Source: Alphaproteobacteria bacterium
GTDB lineage: Bacteria; Pseudomonadota; Alphaproteobacteria; Rs-D84
Direction of reading: 5' to 3'
Length of the DNA: 44,498 bases
Assembly: GCA_024402765.1 (NCBI GenBank)
Contig: JAKSTC010000008.1
Span: forward strand, 1-44,498
The translations under genes and the position numbers were made by a program. Below are positions 32,860 through 40,137 of this stretch, piece after piece (the first letter of the stretch is position 1; each line of letters begins with the position of its first letter). Under the pieces are notes generated by a model that was given only the letters and a program-made list of their open reading frames with translations, did not search any database and was not told the DNA's origin.

Positions 32860-32881
32860 TAAAAAACTCACTTTTTTGAGT

Positions 32882-32910
32882 AAATTAACACAAAATAACA
32901 CTTTCGTCAA
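32882..32910 (-). promoter_or_regulatory. Promoter of the methyltransferase-like gene
   Basis: TTGACG (32905-32910), 17 bp, TAATTT (32882-32887) on the minus strand. It separates this gene from the tilS-to-hydrolase run and fixes the start at 32859. Confidence 0.65.
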
Positions 32911-32916
32911 CAAACA

Positions 32917-33648
32917 TTAATCAAAATCTATTTGCAAACTTTCAAAATCGCCATGCGAATAATTATCCAATATTCTTAAATCTTTACCTGTGACCCATTT
33001 TTTGGACAATGTAATAGGAACAATTTTATCATGCGTTCCGACATAATGCACCTGATTTACCACCGGCAAAACGTTCAAATTTAATGAATCTGATAAAGGT
33101 TTATCACCGAAATATTCTGTCCAATCAGCATGGTTTAACACACCCGCAACTGTAACCCATTTTTGGACATTTATATCTGTATAATTTTGTATGATTAAAC
33201 CACTAACCATCGCCCCACCCGAATAGCCGACCAAAACAACTGGTGCGCTGCCAACTATTTTTTTTAACGCGCCCACCATACTATCAATAATGTCTTGCGA
33301 AAAACGCCCCGATGTCCAATCGGTTACACTACATGCATCAGACATCACAAATTGACATGGGCGTGCCATATACACAACATTAGACGAAGAATCACTTGCA
33401 ACCAACCTGCGTAACATTGTCCCACGTGGTGTCGGGTTATGTGTTGGCATACCACGTGCATCAAATGCGTTTCCATCACCTTCTATATAAACATGAACTG
33501 GCGATTGTGTATCGGTAATTCGCGACCATGTCGCAATCGTATATTTACCTGCACTTATTTCTGAATATTGTAAATTTTCCATGTTCACAGATGACACCCC
33601 AGCGCACCCGACGAGCAAAAACAATAAACAGATACTTTTTTTAATCAT
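32917..33648 (-). CDS. Lipoprotein alpha/beta hydrolase
   Basis: This 243-residue protein has a lipoprotein signal (MIKKSICLLFLLVGCAG, lipobox LVGC). The hydrolase core shows VHVYIEGDG, the nucleophile elbow VGYSGGAM (Ser), the acid in GTHDKIVP and the base in YSHGDF, a complete catalytic triad. Two cysteines (ARPCQF, SDACSV) could form a disulfide. It probably acts at the outer or inner membrane on an ester; the substrate is unknown. Its start overlaps the end of the MBL hydrolase gene by 8 bp, so it is the last gene of the tilS operon. Confidence 0.85.
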   Translation of the reverse strand: MIKKSICLLFLLVGCAGVSSVNMENLQYSEISAGKYTIATWSRITDTQSPVHVYIEGDGNAFDARGMPTHNPTPRGTMLRRLVASDSSSNVVYMARPCQFVMSDACSVTDWTSGRFSQDIIDSMVGALKKIVGSAPVVLVGYSGGAMVSGLIIQNYTDINVQKWVTVAGVLNHADWTEYFGDKPLSDSLNLNVLPVVNQVHYVGTHDKIVPITLSKKWVTGKDLRILDNYSHGDFESLQIDFD

Positions 33649-34291
33649 AGTGTTTGAACACAGGGTTTTCTGTTTTTAGTTTTCCAATCAACGAATCAAC
33701 ACCATGCCCATGCACAACATAGGTATCTTCTGGCAAATTCATATCGTATAAATCAGATATAGATTTTTCCAACGCGCCCTTGTCCCCACCCGGCAAATCA
33801 TAACGACCAAAACCATCATGGAAAATTGTATCACCGGTTAGCAGAATTTTATAATCAGGGAACCAAAACATAACACCGCCCTGTGAATGCCCCGGTGCCG
33901 ACAGCACAGACATTTTTGTATTTGGTAAAATTTCTATATCACCACAAACTAAATCAGATGAGACATCATGATGCGGACACAAATGTTCAATACCAAAGAA
34001 ATCCAGTATTTCATTTCCCCAGCCAACCAAATTCCTATCCAACGGATTTAAATACCACGGACAGTTATAATGTTTTGCTAATTTTGGTGCGGCTGATATA
34101 TGATCGGGATGTCCATGGGTTGAATATATCGCACACAGGTTCAGACCACGTTCATCAATTAACTTTATCCAATCGTCCGCATTTCCCCAGGCATCAAAAA
34201 CAACACAATCTGAACCCGTCCATACCAATACAGAATTTGTATTTTTTGGGTTCATCTGAATAATTTCAAAATTACTTTTTAGATTTGGCAT
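33641..34291 (-). CDS. Metallo-beta-lactamase-fold hydrolase, glyoxalase II-like
   Basis: This 216-residue protein has the MBL-fold metal ligands STHGHPDHISAAP (HxHxDH), APGHSQGG (His), LLTGDTIF (Asp) and VVHGHG (His). The short size and the CVVFDAWGNADDW start fit the glyoxalase II/YcbL-like thioesterase group. The exact substrate cannot be told. Its ATG 34291 lies inside the last 20 bp of ftsH, so translation is coupled to ftsH. Confidence 0.9.
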   Translation of the reverse strand: MPNLKSNFEIIQMNPKNTNSVLVWTGSDCVVFDAWGNADDWIKLIDERGLNLCAIYSTHGHPDHISAAPKLAKHYNCPWYLNPLDRNLVGWGNEILDFFGIEHLCPHHDVSSDLVCGDIEILPNTKMSVLSAPGHSQGGVMFWFPDYKILLTGDTIFHDGFGRYDLPGGDKGALEKSISDLYDMNLPEDTYVVHGHGVDSLIGKLKTENPVFKHYD

Positions 34292-36125
34292 TTTTCTTTT
34301 GTGTTTTCTTTCTGTGCCCCGAAATAATCTTTTTAATTTCTTCGCCAGTTAATGTTTCATGCTTTAACAATTCCTGGGCCAAATTTGTTACGGTCTGTTT
34401 ATTTTTGGTCAACAAACGAACTGCATCCTTGTGTGCGTTATCCAACCAAGCACGTGTTTCCGCATCAACCAATTCTGCGGTCTTTTCCGATGCATTTTCC
34501 AATGCCAATCTGCCGCCAAAATTAGACACCTGTTTAATCGCCGCCAAGCCGATTTTTTCCGATAGCCCGGCCGTTGTAATTGCATAGCGTGCCAAACGCG
34601 TTGCCATATCAATATCACTTTCGGCACCCGTTGTGATTTTGTTTGCACCAAAGAAGACTTCTTCGGCGGCACGCCCCGCCAGTGCCACAGACAAATTCGC
34701 ACGCACTTCGGCAATTGTCATTGAAACCTTGTCATCAACCGGCAAGTGTTGCACCATACCCAACGCACGCCCGCGTGGAACGATTGTCGCCTTGTGTATT
34801 GGGTCGGTTACATCTGCGTACATAACACTAACGAACGCATGTCCTGCCTCATGATATGCTGTCAATTTTATATCTTCGGGGCGCATTTTACGGTTCTTTT
34901 TTGGTCCCATCAAAATTTTATCACGCGCTTCATCTAAATCTGACTTTTTAATTTCGCCATGCCCAACACGCACCGCATGTAGTGCCGCTTCGTTCAACAG
35001 GTTTTCCAAATCAGCACCCGAAAAACCCGTTGTTCCGCGTGCAGAATCGAGCAAATTCACATCTTTTGCCAACTTAACTTTTTTCGCATGCAGTTTTAAT
35101 ATTGCCTCGCGACTGGCTAAATCTGGCAACTCTATATGCACCTGTCTATCAAAACGTCCTGGACGTAACAATGCCTGATCCAGCATATCCGGGCGATTCG
35201 TTGCACCAATAACGATAATGCCAGTATCATTTGCAAAACCGTCCATTTCAATCAGTAATTGATTAAGTGTCTGTTCGCGATCCTGATCATTAAAGGAATG
35301 CGAACTGCGCCTTTGTCCAATTGCATCAATTTCATCAATAAATAAAATACAGGGCGCAGTGCGTTTTGCCATTTCAAAGATTTCTTTTATTTTGGCAACA
35401 CCCAAACCAACAATTATTCCTGAAAAATCACTACCTGACGCAGCAAAGAAAGGCACATTTGCCTCACCCGCGATTGCGCGCGCCAACAATGTTTTTCCTG
35501 TTCCTGGTTCACCCGATAGCAACACACCACGTGGAACGCGGGCACCAATTGCCTTGAACTTATCCTTGTGTTTCAAGAATTCAACAATTTCAGACAATTC
35601 TTGTTTTTCCGCATCAATACCCGCAACATCTGCGAAAGTAGTTTTTGGTTTTCCTGTGGTAATTTTTGTTGGATTTTGTCCCATCAGCCCCCGACTAATA
35701 CCCGATGCACCACCACGCACACCGCGGAATATCCACCAGATTAAGAGCACTCCGAATAACAACGGAAACCAATTTAAAAATCCTTCTAATAAACTTTTTG
35801 ACGAATCGATTGATACAGATGCGCCCTTGTCTGCGATTTTTGTTAATAATTCTGGGTCATATGTAATTGTAGCATTGTATTTTGTTCCGTCTTTTAATTC
35901 GCCAGACGCTTCTTCGCCACGAACGACCATTGTTTTAATATCGCCCGAACGACGCAAAACGTCAGAAAAAGACAATTCAATTGGGCGCGTAACATTTATA
36001 ACACCATTTTCCTGTGTCGCATTTGGCGAAACAACAATGCTGCGCACAATCATCGCAATAAACAGTGCAATAAATATACCCAAAAACCAATAAGATTTAT
36101 CTTTTTTAAATATTTGTTTTCTCAT
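34272..36125 (-). CDS. ftsH: ATP-dependent zinc metalloprotease FtsH
   Basis: I start at ATG 36125, with AGGAAAAG upstream. It is 617 residues. Two membrane helices flank a periplasmic domain (about 15-120). The AAA domain has LLSGEPGTGKT (Walker A, with Glu for the usual first Pro), ILFIDEIDAIG (Walker B) and ATNRPDMLDQALLRPGRFDRQV. The peptidase domain has HEAGH and the third zinc ligand in AESDIDMAT. The substrate-gripping pore loop, EMFVGVG in most FtsH, reads GIIVGLG, so the aromatic residue is lost. It lies between tilS and the MBL gene, overlapping both by 20 bp. tilS-ftsH order is common. Confidence 0.96.
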   Translation of the reverse strand: MRKQIFKKDKSYWFLGIFIALFIAMIVRSIVVSPNATQENGVINVTRPIELSFSDVLRRSGDIKTMVVRGEEASGELKDGTKYNATITYDPELLTKIADKGASVSIDSSKSLLEGFLNWFPLLFGVLLIWWIFRGVRGGASGISRGLMGQNPTKITTGKPKTTFADVAGIDAEKQELSEIVEFLKHKDKFKAIGARVPRGVLLSGEPGTGKTLLARAIAGEANVPFFAASGSDFSGIIVGLGVAKIKEIFEMAKRTAPCILFIDEIDAIGQRRSSHSFNDQDREQTLNQLLIEMDGFANDTGIIVIGATNRPDMLDQALLRPGRFDRQVHIELPDLASREAILKLHAKKVKLAKDVNLLDSARGTTGFSGADLENLLNEAALHAVRVGHGEIKKSDLDEARDKILMGPKKNRKMRPEDIKLTAYHEAGHAFVSVMYADVTDPIHKATIVPRGRALGMVQHLPVDDKVSMTIAEVRANLSVALAGRAAEEVFFGANKITTGAESDIDMATRLARYAITTAGLSEKIGLAAIKQVSNFGGRLALENASEKTAELVDAETRAWLDNAHKDAVRLLTKNKQTVTNLAQELLKHETLTGEEIKKIISGHRKKTQKKNAKSKK

Positions 36126-37077
36126 GTCTTTTCCTAAAAGTTGTTTTTTGACCCTCTGGCACAATCAAGATTTTAGACTTTAAACGTCTTATCGTGCAAT
36201 GTCCCAAAGTAAATTTACAATCACCTGATAATTTATCTAGTGCACCCGACAACGATTTCAAGCGTGGCTGATAATTATCCCCCCCTATTTTTTGAATGAG
36301 CATTCCGATGAACTTTAGCCGAATATCCATATCCAGGTCAAACAGAAAAGTATCCGAAAACATCGCATAATTCCGATGGCACACGCCGTCAACCAATTGC
36401 CCAATATTTTCATCCAACGAATCGCGCAACCGCCCCAGATTTTCAATCGCCAACATCAATCGCGCATCAGAAATTCCTAATTTGTCGTTTAAAAAATGCC
36501 TATTCTGACGAATTTTAACGCGCGTATAGTGGTCGTCATCGTTCATTTCATCACAGAAATATCTGATATTATTATCATCACAATACTTTTTTATTTCTAC
36601 CCGCGGTGTGTTAAGCAGGGGTCGCACAATTTTAATACCATCGCGAATCGTTTCGCGCTTCATCGCCGACAACCCGTAAATACCACTGCCCCGTCCCAGG
36701 TTCATTAAAAAAGTTTCAATTTGATCATCGGCCTGGTGCGCGACAAAAATAGTATCAATGCCGTTTGCATGGCAATAGTCCGTCATTAATTTATAACGCG
36801 CGTTACGCGCTGCGGCCTCTAAACCCGTTGATGGTTTATCGCCCGTCCAATAAAACACATGTGATTCCATGCCCAATGATTTCGCCAAATCTTGGACATA
36901 TTGCGTCTCAATATCTGCATTTTTACGCAGGCCATGATTCACATGCAGAACAATTGCATTAATATGTAACTCTGCTAACCACGACATCAGGCAAACCGAA
37001 TCGACACCACCACTGACCGCGACAGCGACTTTTTTGTCCGAATAATTCCGAATAAAATCTTTAAAATTTTGATTCAT
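36106..37077 (-). CDS. tilS: tRNA(Ile)-lysidine synthase
   Basis: This 323-residue enzyme attaches lysine to C34 of tRNA-Ile(CAU), changing both its codon and amino-acid identity. It has the PP-loop VAVSGGVDSVCLMSW, the LHVNHGLRKNAD segment, FVAHQADDQIETFLMNLGRGSG and VRPLLNTPRVEIKKYC. The C-terminal part is reduced (many TilS proteins exceed 400 residues). The 3' end overlaps ftsH by 20 bp, starting the tilS-ftsH-MBL-hydrolase operon. Confidence 0.96.
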   Translation of the reverse strand: MNQNFKDFIRNYSDKKVAVAVSGGVDSVCLMSWLAELHINAIVLHVNHGLRKNADIETQYVQDLAKSLGMESHVFYWTGDKPSTGLEAAARNARYKLMTDYCHANGIDTIFVAHQADDQIETFLMNLGRGSGIYGLSAMKRETIRDGIKIVRPLLNTPRVEIKKYCDDNNIRYFCDEMNDDDHYTRVKIRQNRHFLNDKLGISDARLMLAIENLGRLRDSLDENIGQLVDGVCHRNYAMFSDTFLFDLDMDIRLKFIGMLIQKIGGDNYQPRLKSLSGALDKLSGDCKFTLGHCTIRRLKSKILIVPEGQKTTFRKRHEKTNI

Positions 37078-37091
37078 AACTGGTTCATTTT

Positions 37092-37101
37092 ATGATATAA
37101 T
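37092..37101 (+). promoter_or_regulatory. Extended -10 promoter of the LOG gene
   Basis: ATGATATAAT at 37092-37101. The start is near 37108, with a 16-nt leader that holds AAAGGAAAAAG. The -35 is weak. Confidence 0.55.
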
Positions 37102-37124
37102 TTGGAAAAATAAAGGAAAAAGAA

Positions 37125-37748
37125 ATGGCAAAATCAATTGTAAAGGAAACCAAAAGTCCAATAAAAAAATCTAAATGCACCAAAGAGGTTCACAAAATTA
37201 AAACCGTTGCGGTGTATTGCGGGCACAAAATGGGAAATGATCGTCAATATGCGCGTGATGCGGAACAGATTGGCGAATATCTGGCTCGCAATGAAATCGG
37301 TATCGTTTTCGGGGGCAGTAATGTCGGCCTGATGGGTGCGGTATCAACAGCGGCATTGGATAATGGCGGTTCGGTAACGGGCATTTCAACCGAACATTTG
37401 ATTAATAAACAAGAACCCGCACATGACAGGGTAAAGGTTAAGATTGTACGTGGCCTGAACGAACGGAAACAGGCAATGTATGAAATCGCAGATGCGTTTA
37501 TCATTTTGCCGGGGGGGGTTGGTACATTAAATGAAGTTTCTGATATTTTAACCATGCAACAGATTGGTGAATCAAAAAAACCTATATTCTTTTTGAACAC
37601 CGAACATTTCTGGGATTTGTTCAGTTTGATGTTTGTTCACATGATGCACAATGGTTTTATTGAAAATGCTAAGGATTTCAGTGCGAATATGTTTGCGCAT
37701 CCTGACGAATTAATAAATAAACTCTTGGAATGTAACAACGGCAAGTAA
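37125..37748 (+). CDS. LOG family protein (putative nucleotide phosphoribohydrolase)
   Basis: This 207-residue protein has the lysine-decarboxylase-like Rossmann fold. It shows VYCGHKMGNDRQYARDA, VFGGSNVGLMGAVS and the active-site ILPGGVGTLNEVSD (PGGxGTxxE). The family hydrolyses nucleoside 5'-monophosphates to release the base and ribose 5-phosphate. In plants and pathogens this makes cytokinins; in most bacteria the role is unclear. A Lys-rich N-terminal tail of about 27 residues precedes the fold and is unusual. AAAGGAAAAAG precedes ATG 37125. Confidence 0.9.
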   Translation: MAKSIVKETKSPIKKSKCTKEVHKIKTVAVYCGHKMGNDRQYARDAEQIGEYLARNEIGIVFGGSNVGLMGAVSTAALDNGGSVTGISTEHLINKQEPAHDRVKVKIVRGLNERKQAMYEIADAFIILPGGVGTLNEVSDILTMQQIGESKKPIFFLNTEHFWDLFSLMFVHMMHNGFIENAKDFSANMFAHPDELINKLLECNNGK

Positions 37749-37777
37749 ATACAGCTTCTCCTTCTTTTCCTCCTACG

Positions 37778-37805
37778 CCGCCCAAATCTGGGCGGTATCG
37801 TTTTT
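37778..37805 (+). terminator. Terminator after the LOG gene
   Basis: CCGCCC/GGGCGG (37778-37783, 37790-37795), loop AAATCT, then TATCGTTTTT. Confidence 0.75.
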
Positions 37806-37838
37806 ATAAAAAAACAGGCGGTTTTTTGGGTTCATGTG

Positions 37839-38004
37839 GTGGAAAAAAAACCTAGGTTAAAAGTCAACCACTTTTTGCGATAAATATTCATTTTTATAAA
37901 AAACAAAAAACCGCAGATTTCTGCATGTTATAGCAGATTGTTTGTTGACAATAAAATTTTTTGGGGTGGTGGAAATTTAACCTAGGTTTTTGATACCATT
38001 TTTT
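37839..38004 (+). repeat. Two direct repeats with AACCTAGGTT palindromes
   Basis: TGGTGGAAA, a few A/T bases, and AACCTAGGTT occur at about 37838-37858 and again at about 37968-37988, 130 bp apart. Each is followed by a short ACCA segment and T5-T6. The palindrome may be a protein-binding site, or each unit may fold into a hairpin with a U tract. A TTGACA stands between them at 37945-37950 without a good -10. Confidence 0.7.
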
Positions 38005-38094
38005 CTGTGGAAATCTACGGTTTTTACGGTGGCGTATTTACCACGCATTTATACGCCACCACCAAAGATTAAAACCTGTGGGGGGACGAAAGGA
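38005..38094 (+). promoter_or_regulatory. Leader element copy 3: terminator-like hairpin plus GGTGGCGTAT hairpin
   Basis: CTGTGG/CTACGG (38005-38010, 38015-38020, two G-U pairs) with T5 is followed by GGTGGCGTAT/ATACGCCACC (38028-38037, 38051-38060), then the binding site AAAGGA. The second hairpin is the same as in the leaders at 4716 and 22121. The upstream pseudoknot region of those leaders is absent; the AACCTAGGTT repeats stand in its place. Confidence 0.65.
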
Positions 38095-38967
38095 ATGAAA
38101 CGATTGTTTTTAATTTTGTGTTTAATAACGATATGTAATATATCATACGCAGATATTGCATCGGTGGGTTATGTGGACGGTGTTGTTGCGACCAAGCAGG
38201 ATACGATTCCCGATATTGCAACGATTCGAACCGGTGCGGGTCTGGGCGCAACGGCGGTTCAACCATCAACATTATCAACGGTCGCAAAGACAGGTTCATA
38301 TAATGATTTAAGTAACAAACCGACAATACCCACCGTTCCGACGACCATAAGTTCATTTACAAACGACAGTGGATACATAACAACCAGTTACCATGATTCA
38401 ACAAAACAGGATAAATTACCAACAGGTCCCAGTGATGGAAAAAAGTATAGTTTAATTTGGAACGGCAACGGTTTTTCATTTGAAGAATTCACAACTGGGG
38501 GTGATAGCACCCCGATTGATTGGGATGCAATAGATGAGTATTTAAGCAAATTACGTCCATCAGGTTATGCATCATATGGATTAGATGGTCAGCATTGTGT
38601 AGGTATGGATGCCAATTATGATTTGTTTGGTGTAGATGCAGGTGGCAGTTGCAGTGACCCAGAATTTGCGGGCATGGTAGCGGGCGATTGGTATGTGGAT
38701 ATACCAGAAATGAATACCAAGATAGAGGGTCGTGCATTATGCAGTTCGACCAACGGGACATATGCCAGTGATCCGGACGGCAGTGGCAGTGGTGACACAC
38801 GATATTGCTGGTGCAAGATAACAAGTCCGGCTGCTTCGCGTTGGTTGTTCTTCTACGACGACTTCGATGCGGACGATTGCGCGTTCTATTGTGCTTACTA
38901 CTGCGGTAACGACATCCGTGACTTTTCCGATGTCCGGTCGGTCGTTTTTGGGTCGATTGGGCAATAA
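38095..38967 (+). CDS. Exported fibre-like protein with A-poor, variable-looking C-terminus
   Basis: Start ATG 38095 directly after AAAGGA; a longer frame to 37990 runs through the leader hairpins and is rejected. The 290 residues begin with a signal peptide MKRLFLILCLITICNISYA and DIASVGYVDGVVATKQD, matching 22374. A phage-tail-fibre-like segment follows (YNDLSNKPTIPTVP, SSFTNDSGYITTS), then a Gly/Asp-rich domain with several Cys. The last 41 codons (38842-38964) align without gaps to those of 22374, with C-A-x-x-C-A-x-x-C-G, S-D-x-R-S, V-F-x-S. Here 18 of 123 bases are A, and no codon but the last ends in A. A receptor or ligand-binding tip is an inference. Confidence 0.8.
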   Translation: MKRLFLILCLITICNISYADIASVGYVDGVVATKQDTIPDIATIRTGAGLGATAVQPSTLSTVAKTGSYNDLSNKPTIPTVPTTISSFTNDSGYITTSYHDSTKQDKLPTGPSDGKKYSLIWNGNGFSFEEFTTGGDSTPIDWDAIDEYLSKLRPSGYASYGLDGQHCVGMDANYDLFGVDAGGSCSDPEFAGMVAGDWYVDIPEMNTKIEGRALCSSTNGTYASDPDGSGSGDTRYCWCKITSPAASRWLFFYDDFDADDCAFYCAYYCGNDIRDFSDVRSVVFGSIGQ

Positions 38968-39005
38968 TAGTATTGTTCCCTTGTGCCGCGCGTTTCGTTT
39001 ATTCC

Positions 39006-39107
39006 CCTTTGTCATTGCGAGCGCAGCGAAGCAATCCAGTCAAATAAAGCAAATAACATTATTCACTGGATTGCCACGGTCGTTACACTCCCTCGCAATG
39101 ACAAAGG
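39006..39107. repeat. 102-bp palindromic REP/MITE-like element
   Basis: Perfect 16-bp terminal inverted repeats CCTTTGTCATTGCGAG/CTCGCAATGACAAAGG, with an inner inverted pair GCAATCCAGT/ACTGGATTGC (39031-39040, 39065-39074). It has no open frame. A half copy lies at 23061-23094, in both cases just after a variable exported-protein gene. The core is a repeat found in many bacterial genomes. Confidence 0.85.
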
Positions 39108-39144
39108 TGAGTAAGAGTGTATTAATGAAGTAATAGCAAAAACA

Positions 39145-39164
39145 AACCGCCCAATCGGGCGGTT
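39145..39164. terminator. Terminator between the repeat element and yggU
   Basis: AACCGCCC/GGGCGGTT (39145-39152, 39157-39164), loop AATC. It ends the minus-strand HIT-yggU unit and may also stop plus-strand readthrough. Confidence 0.75.
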
Positions 39165-39166
39165 GT

Positions 39167-39382
39167 TTAATATTCAATTAACTTATCATGACTGGTTTCG
39201 CCACGAATAATTTTTATTTGTGATTTTGGCACATCCAAATGTTTCGCCAGTAATTTTATTACGGCTTCGTTCGCCCGACCACTATCTGGCACTGCGGTTG
39301 TGTGAACACGCAATATGCCGTCTGAGCTTTCCGTAATACTATTTTGGCGCGCACGCGGTAAAACACGAACCTTTATTTGCAT
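39167..39382 (-). CDS. DUF167/YggU family protein
   Basis: This 71-residue small alpha/beta protein has IKVRVLPRARQNSI, GRANEAVIKLLAKHL and KSQIKIIRGETSHDKL, the full UPF0235 pattern. The family role is unknown. It overlaps the end of the HIT gene by 10 bp, so the two are coupled. Confidence 0.9.
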   Translation of the reverse strand: MQIKVRVLPRARQNSITESSDGILRVHTTAVPDSGRANEAVIKLLAKHLDVPKSQIKIIRGETSHDKLIEY

Positions 39383-39723
39383 ACTTTTTTCCCAGCCGTT
39401 ATATGTAAATGAAAGTGGAACACAGATTGCTCTGTCAATGGTGCATTTTTGCCTGCATTCGCCAAAACATTAAAGTCGCACATAACGCCTAATTTATCAA
39501 GCGTTTCAACAAAGCATTTCCAAAACGCAGCCTGCTCTATTGCCGACGCATTTTTAGTAAAATCAAGCACATTTTCATATTCGCCCTTTGGGACAACCAA
39601 CACATGCACATCTGTAATTGGATTTACATCATAAAAAGACATTGCATATTCATTTTCTACGATTTTTTTTGACGGAATTTCACCACGAATAATTTTAGCA
39701 AACACATTATTTTTGTCATACAT
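39373..39723 (-). CDS. HIT family nucleotide-binding protein (HinT-like)
   Basis: This 116-residue protein has the histidine triad FHFHLHI (HxHxHx) and VFAKIIRGEIPSKKI at the start, as in purine nucleoside phosphoramidases. VHVLVVPKGEYEN and NAGKNAPLTEQSVFH match the fold. AAGGGG precedes ATG 39723. It is divergent from groES. Confidence 0.95.
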   Translation of the reverse strand: MYDKNNVFAKIIRGEIPSKKIVENEYAMSFYDVNPITDVHVLVVPKGEYENVLDFTKNASAIEQAAFWKCFVETLDKLGVMCDFNVLANAGKNAPLTEQSVFHFHLHITAGKKVCK

Positions 39724-39779
39724 TCGAAATACCCCTTTTCAACAAACAAACAATAATAAACAATTATAATAAAATCAAC

Positions 39780-39808
39780 CTTGAAATTAGTATTTTTCGC
39801 ACTATATT
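39780..39808 (+). promoter_or_regulatory. RpoH-type heat-shock promoter of groESL
   Basis: CTTGAA (39780-39785), 16 bp, CTATAT(T) (39802-39808), close to the alphaproteobacterial RpoH pattern. No CIRCE inverted repeat is present. The transcript would start near 39815, about 20 nt before groES. Confidence 0.6.
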
Positions 39809-39834
39809 TTGTCTGCAGCAAAGGAGTTTTTAAT

Positions 39835-40122
39835 ATGTTTAAACCGTTGCATAATTACATTTTATTAACCAGAATGAACGAAGATAATAAAACTGCGGGT
39901 GGAATTATTATTCCTGACACCGCCAAAGAAAAACCATCACGCGGGCGCGTAATCGCAACTGGCGATGGTATTTATGAAAATGGAACTTTGATTCCTGTAT
40001 CTGTAAAAAAAGATGATGTTGTCCTATTTGCAAAATGGGCATCGTCTGCGAACGAAGTCAAAATTGATGGCGTCGATTATGTTTTAATCAAAGAATCTGA
40101 TATTTTGGGTATCTTAGACTAA
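39835..40122 (+). CDS. groES: Co-chaperonin GroES
   Basis: This 95-residue lid of the GroEL folding chamber has the mobile loop region [20 protein letters not shown] and the dome [17 protein letters not shown]. Start ATG 39835 with AAGGAG upstream; the open frame to 39781 runs through the promoter. groEL follows after 15 bp. Confidence 0.97.
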   Translation: MFKPLHNYILLTRMNEDNKTAGGIIIPDTAKEKPSRGRVIATGDGIYENGTLIPVSVKKDDVVLFAKWASSANEVKIDGVDYVLIKESDILGILD

Positions 40123-40137
40123 CCAAAGGAATTACAA

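Noticed and set aside
37990-38094. N-terminal extension of the 38095 protein (35 extra codons).
   Set aside because: It would translate through the leader hairpins, and the signal peptide begins at 38095, matching the paralogue 22374.
39724-39834. CIRCE/HrcA operator before groES.
   Set aside because: No TTAGCACTC-N9-GAGTGCTAA-like inverted repeat; an RpoH-type promoter explains the region better.
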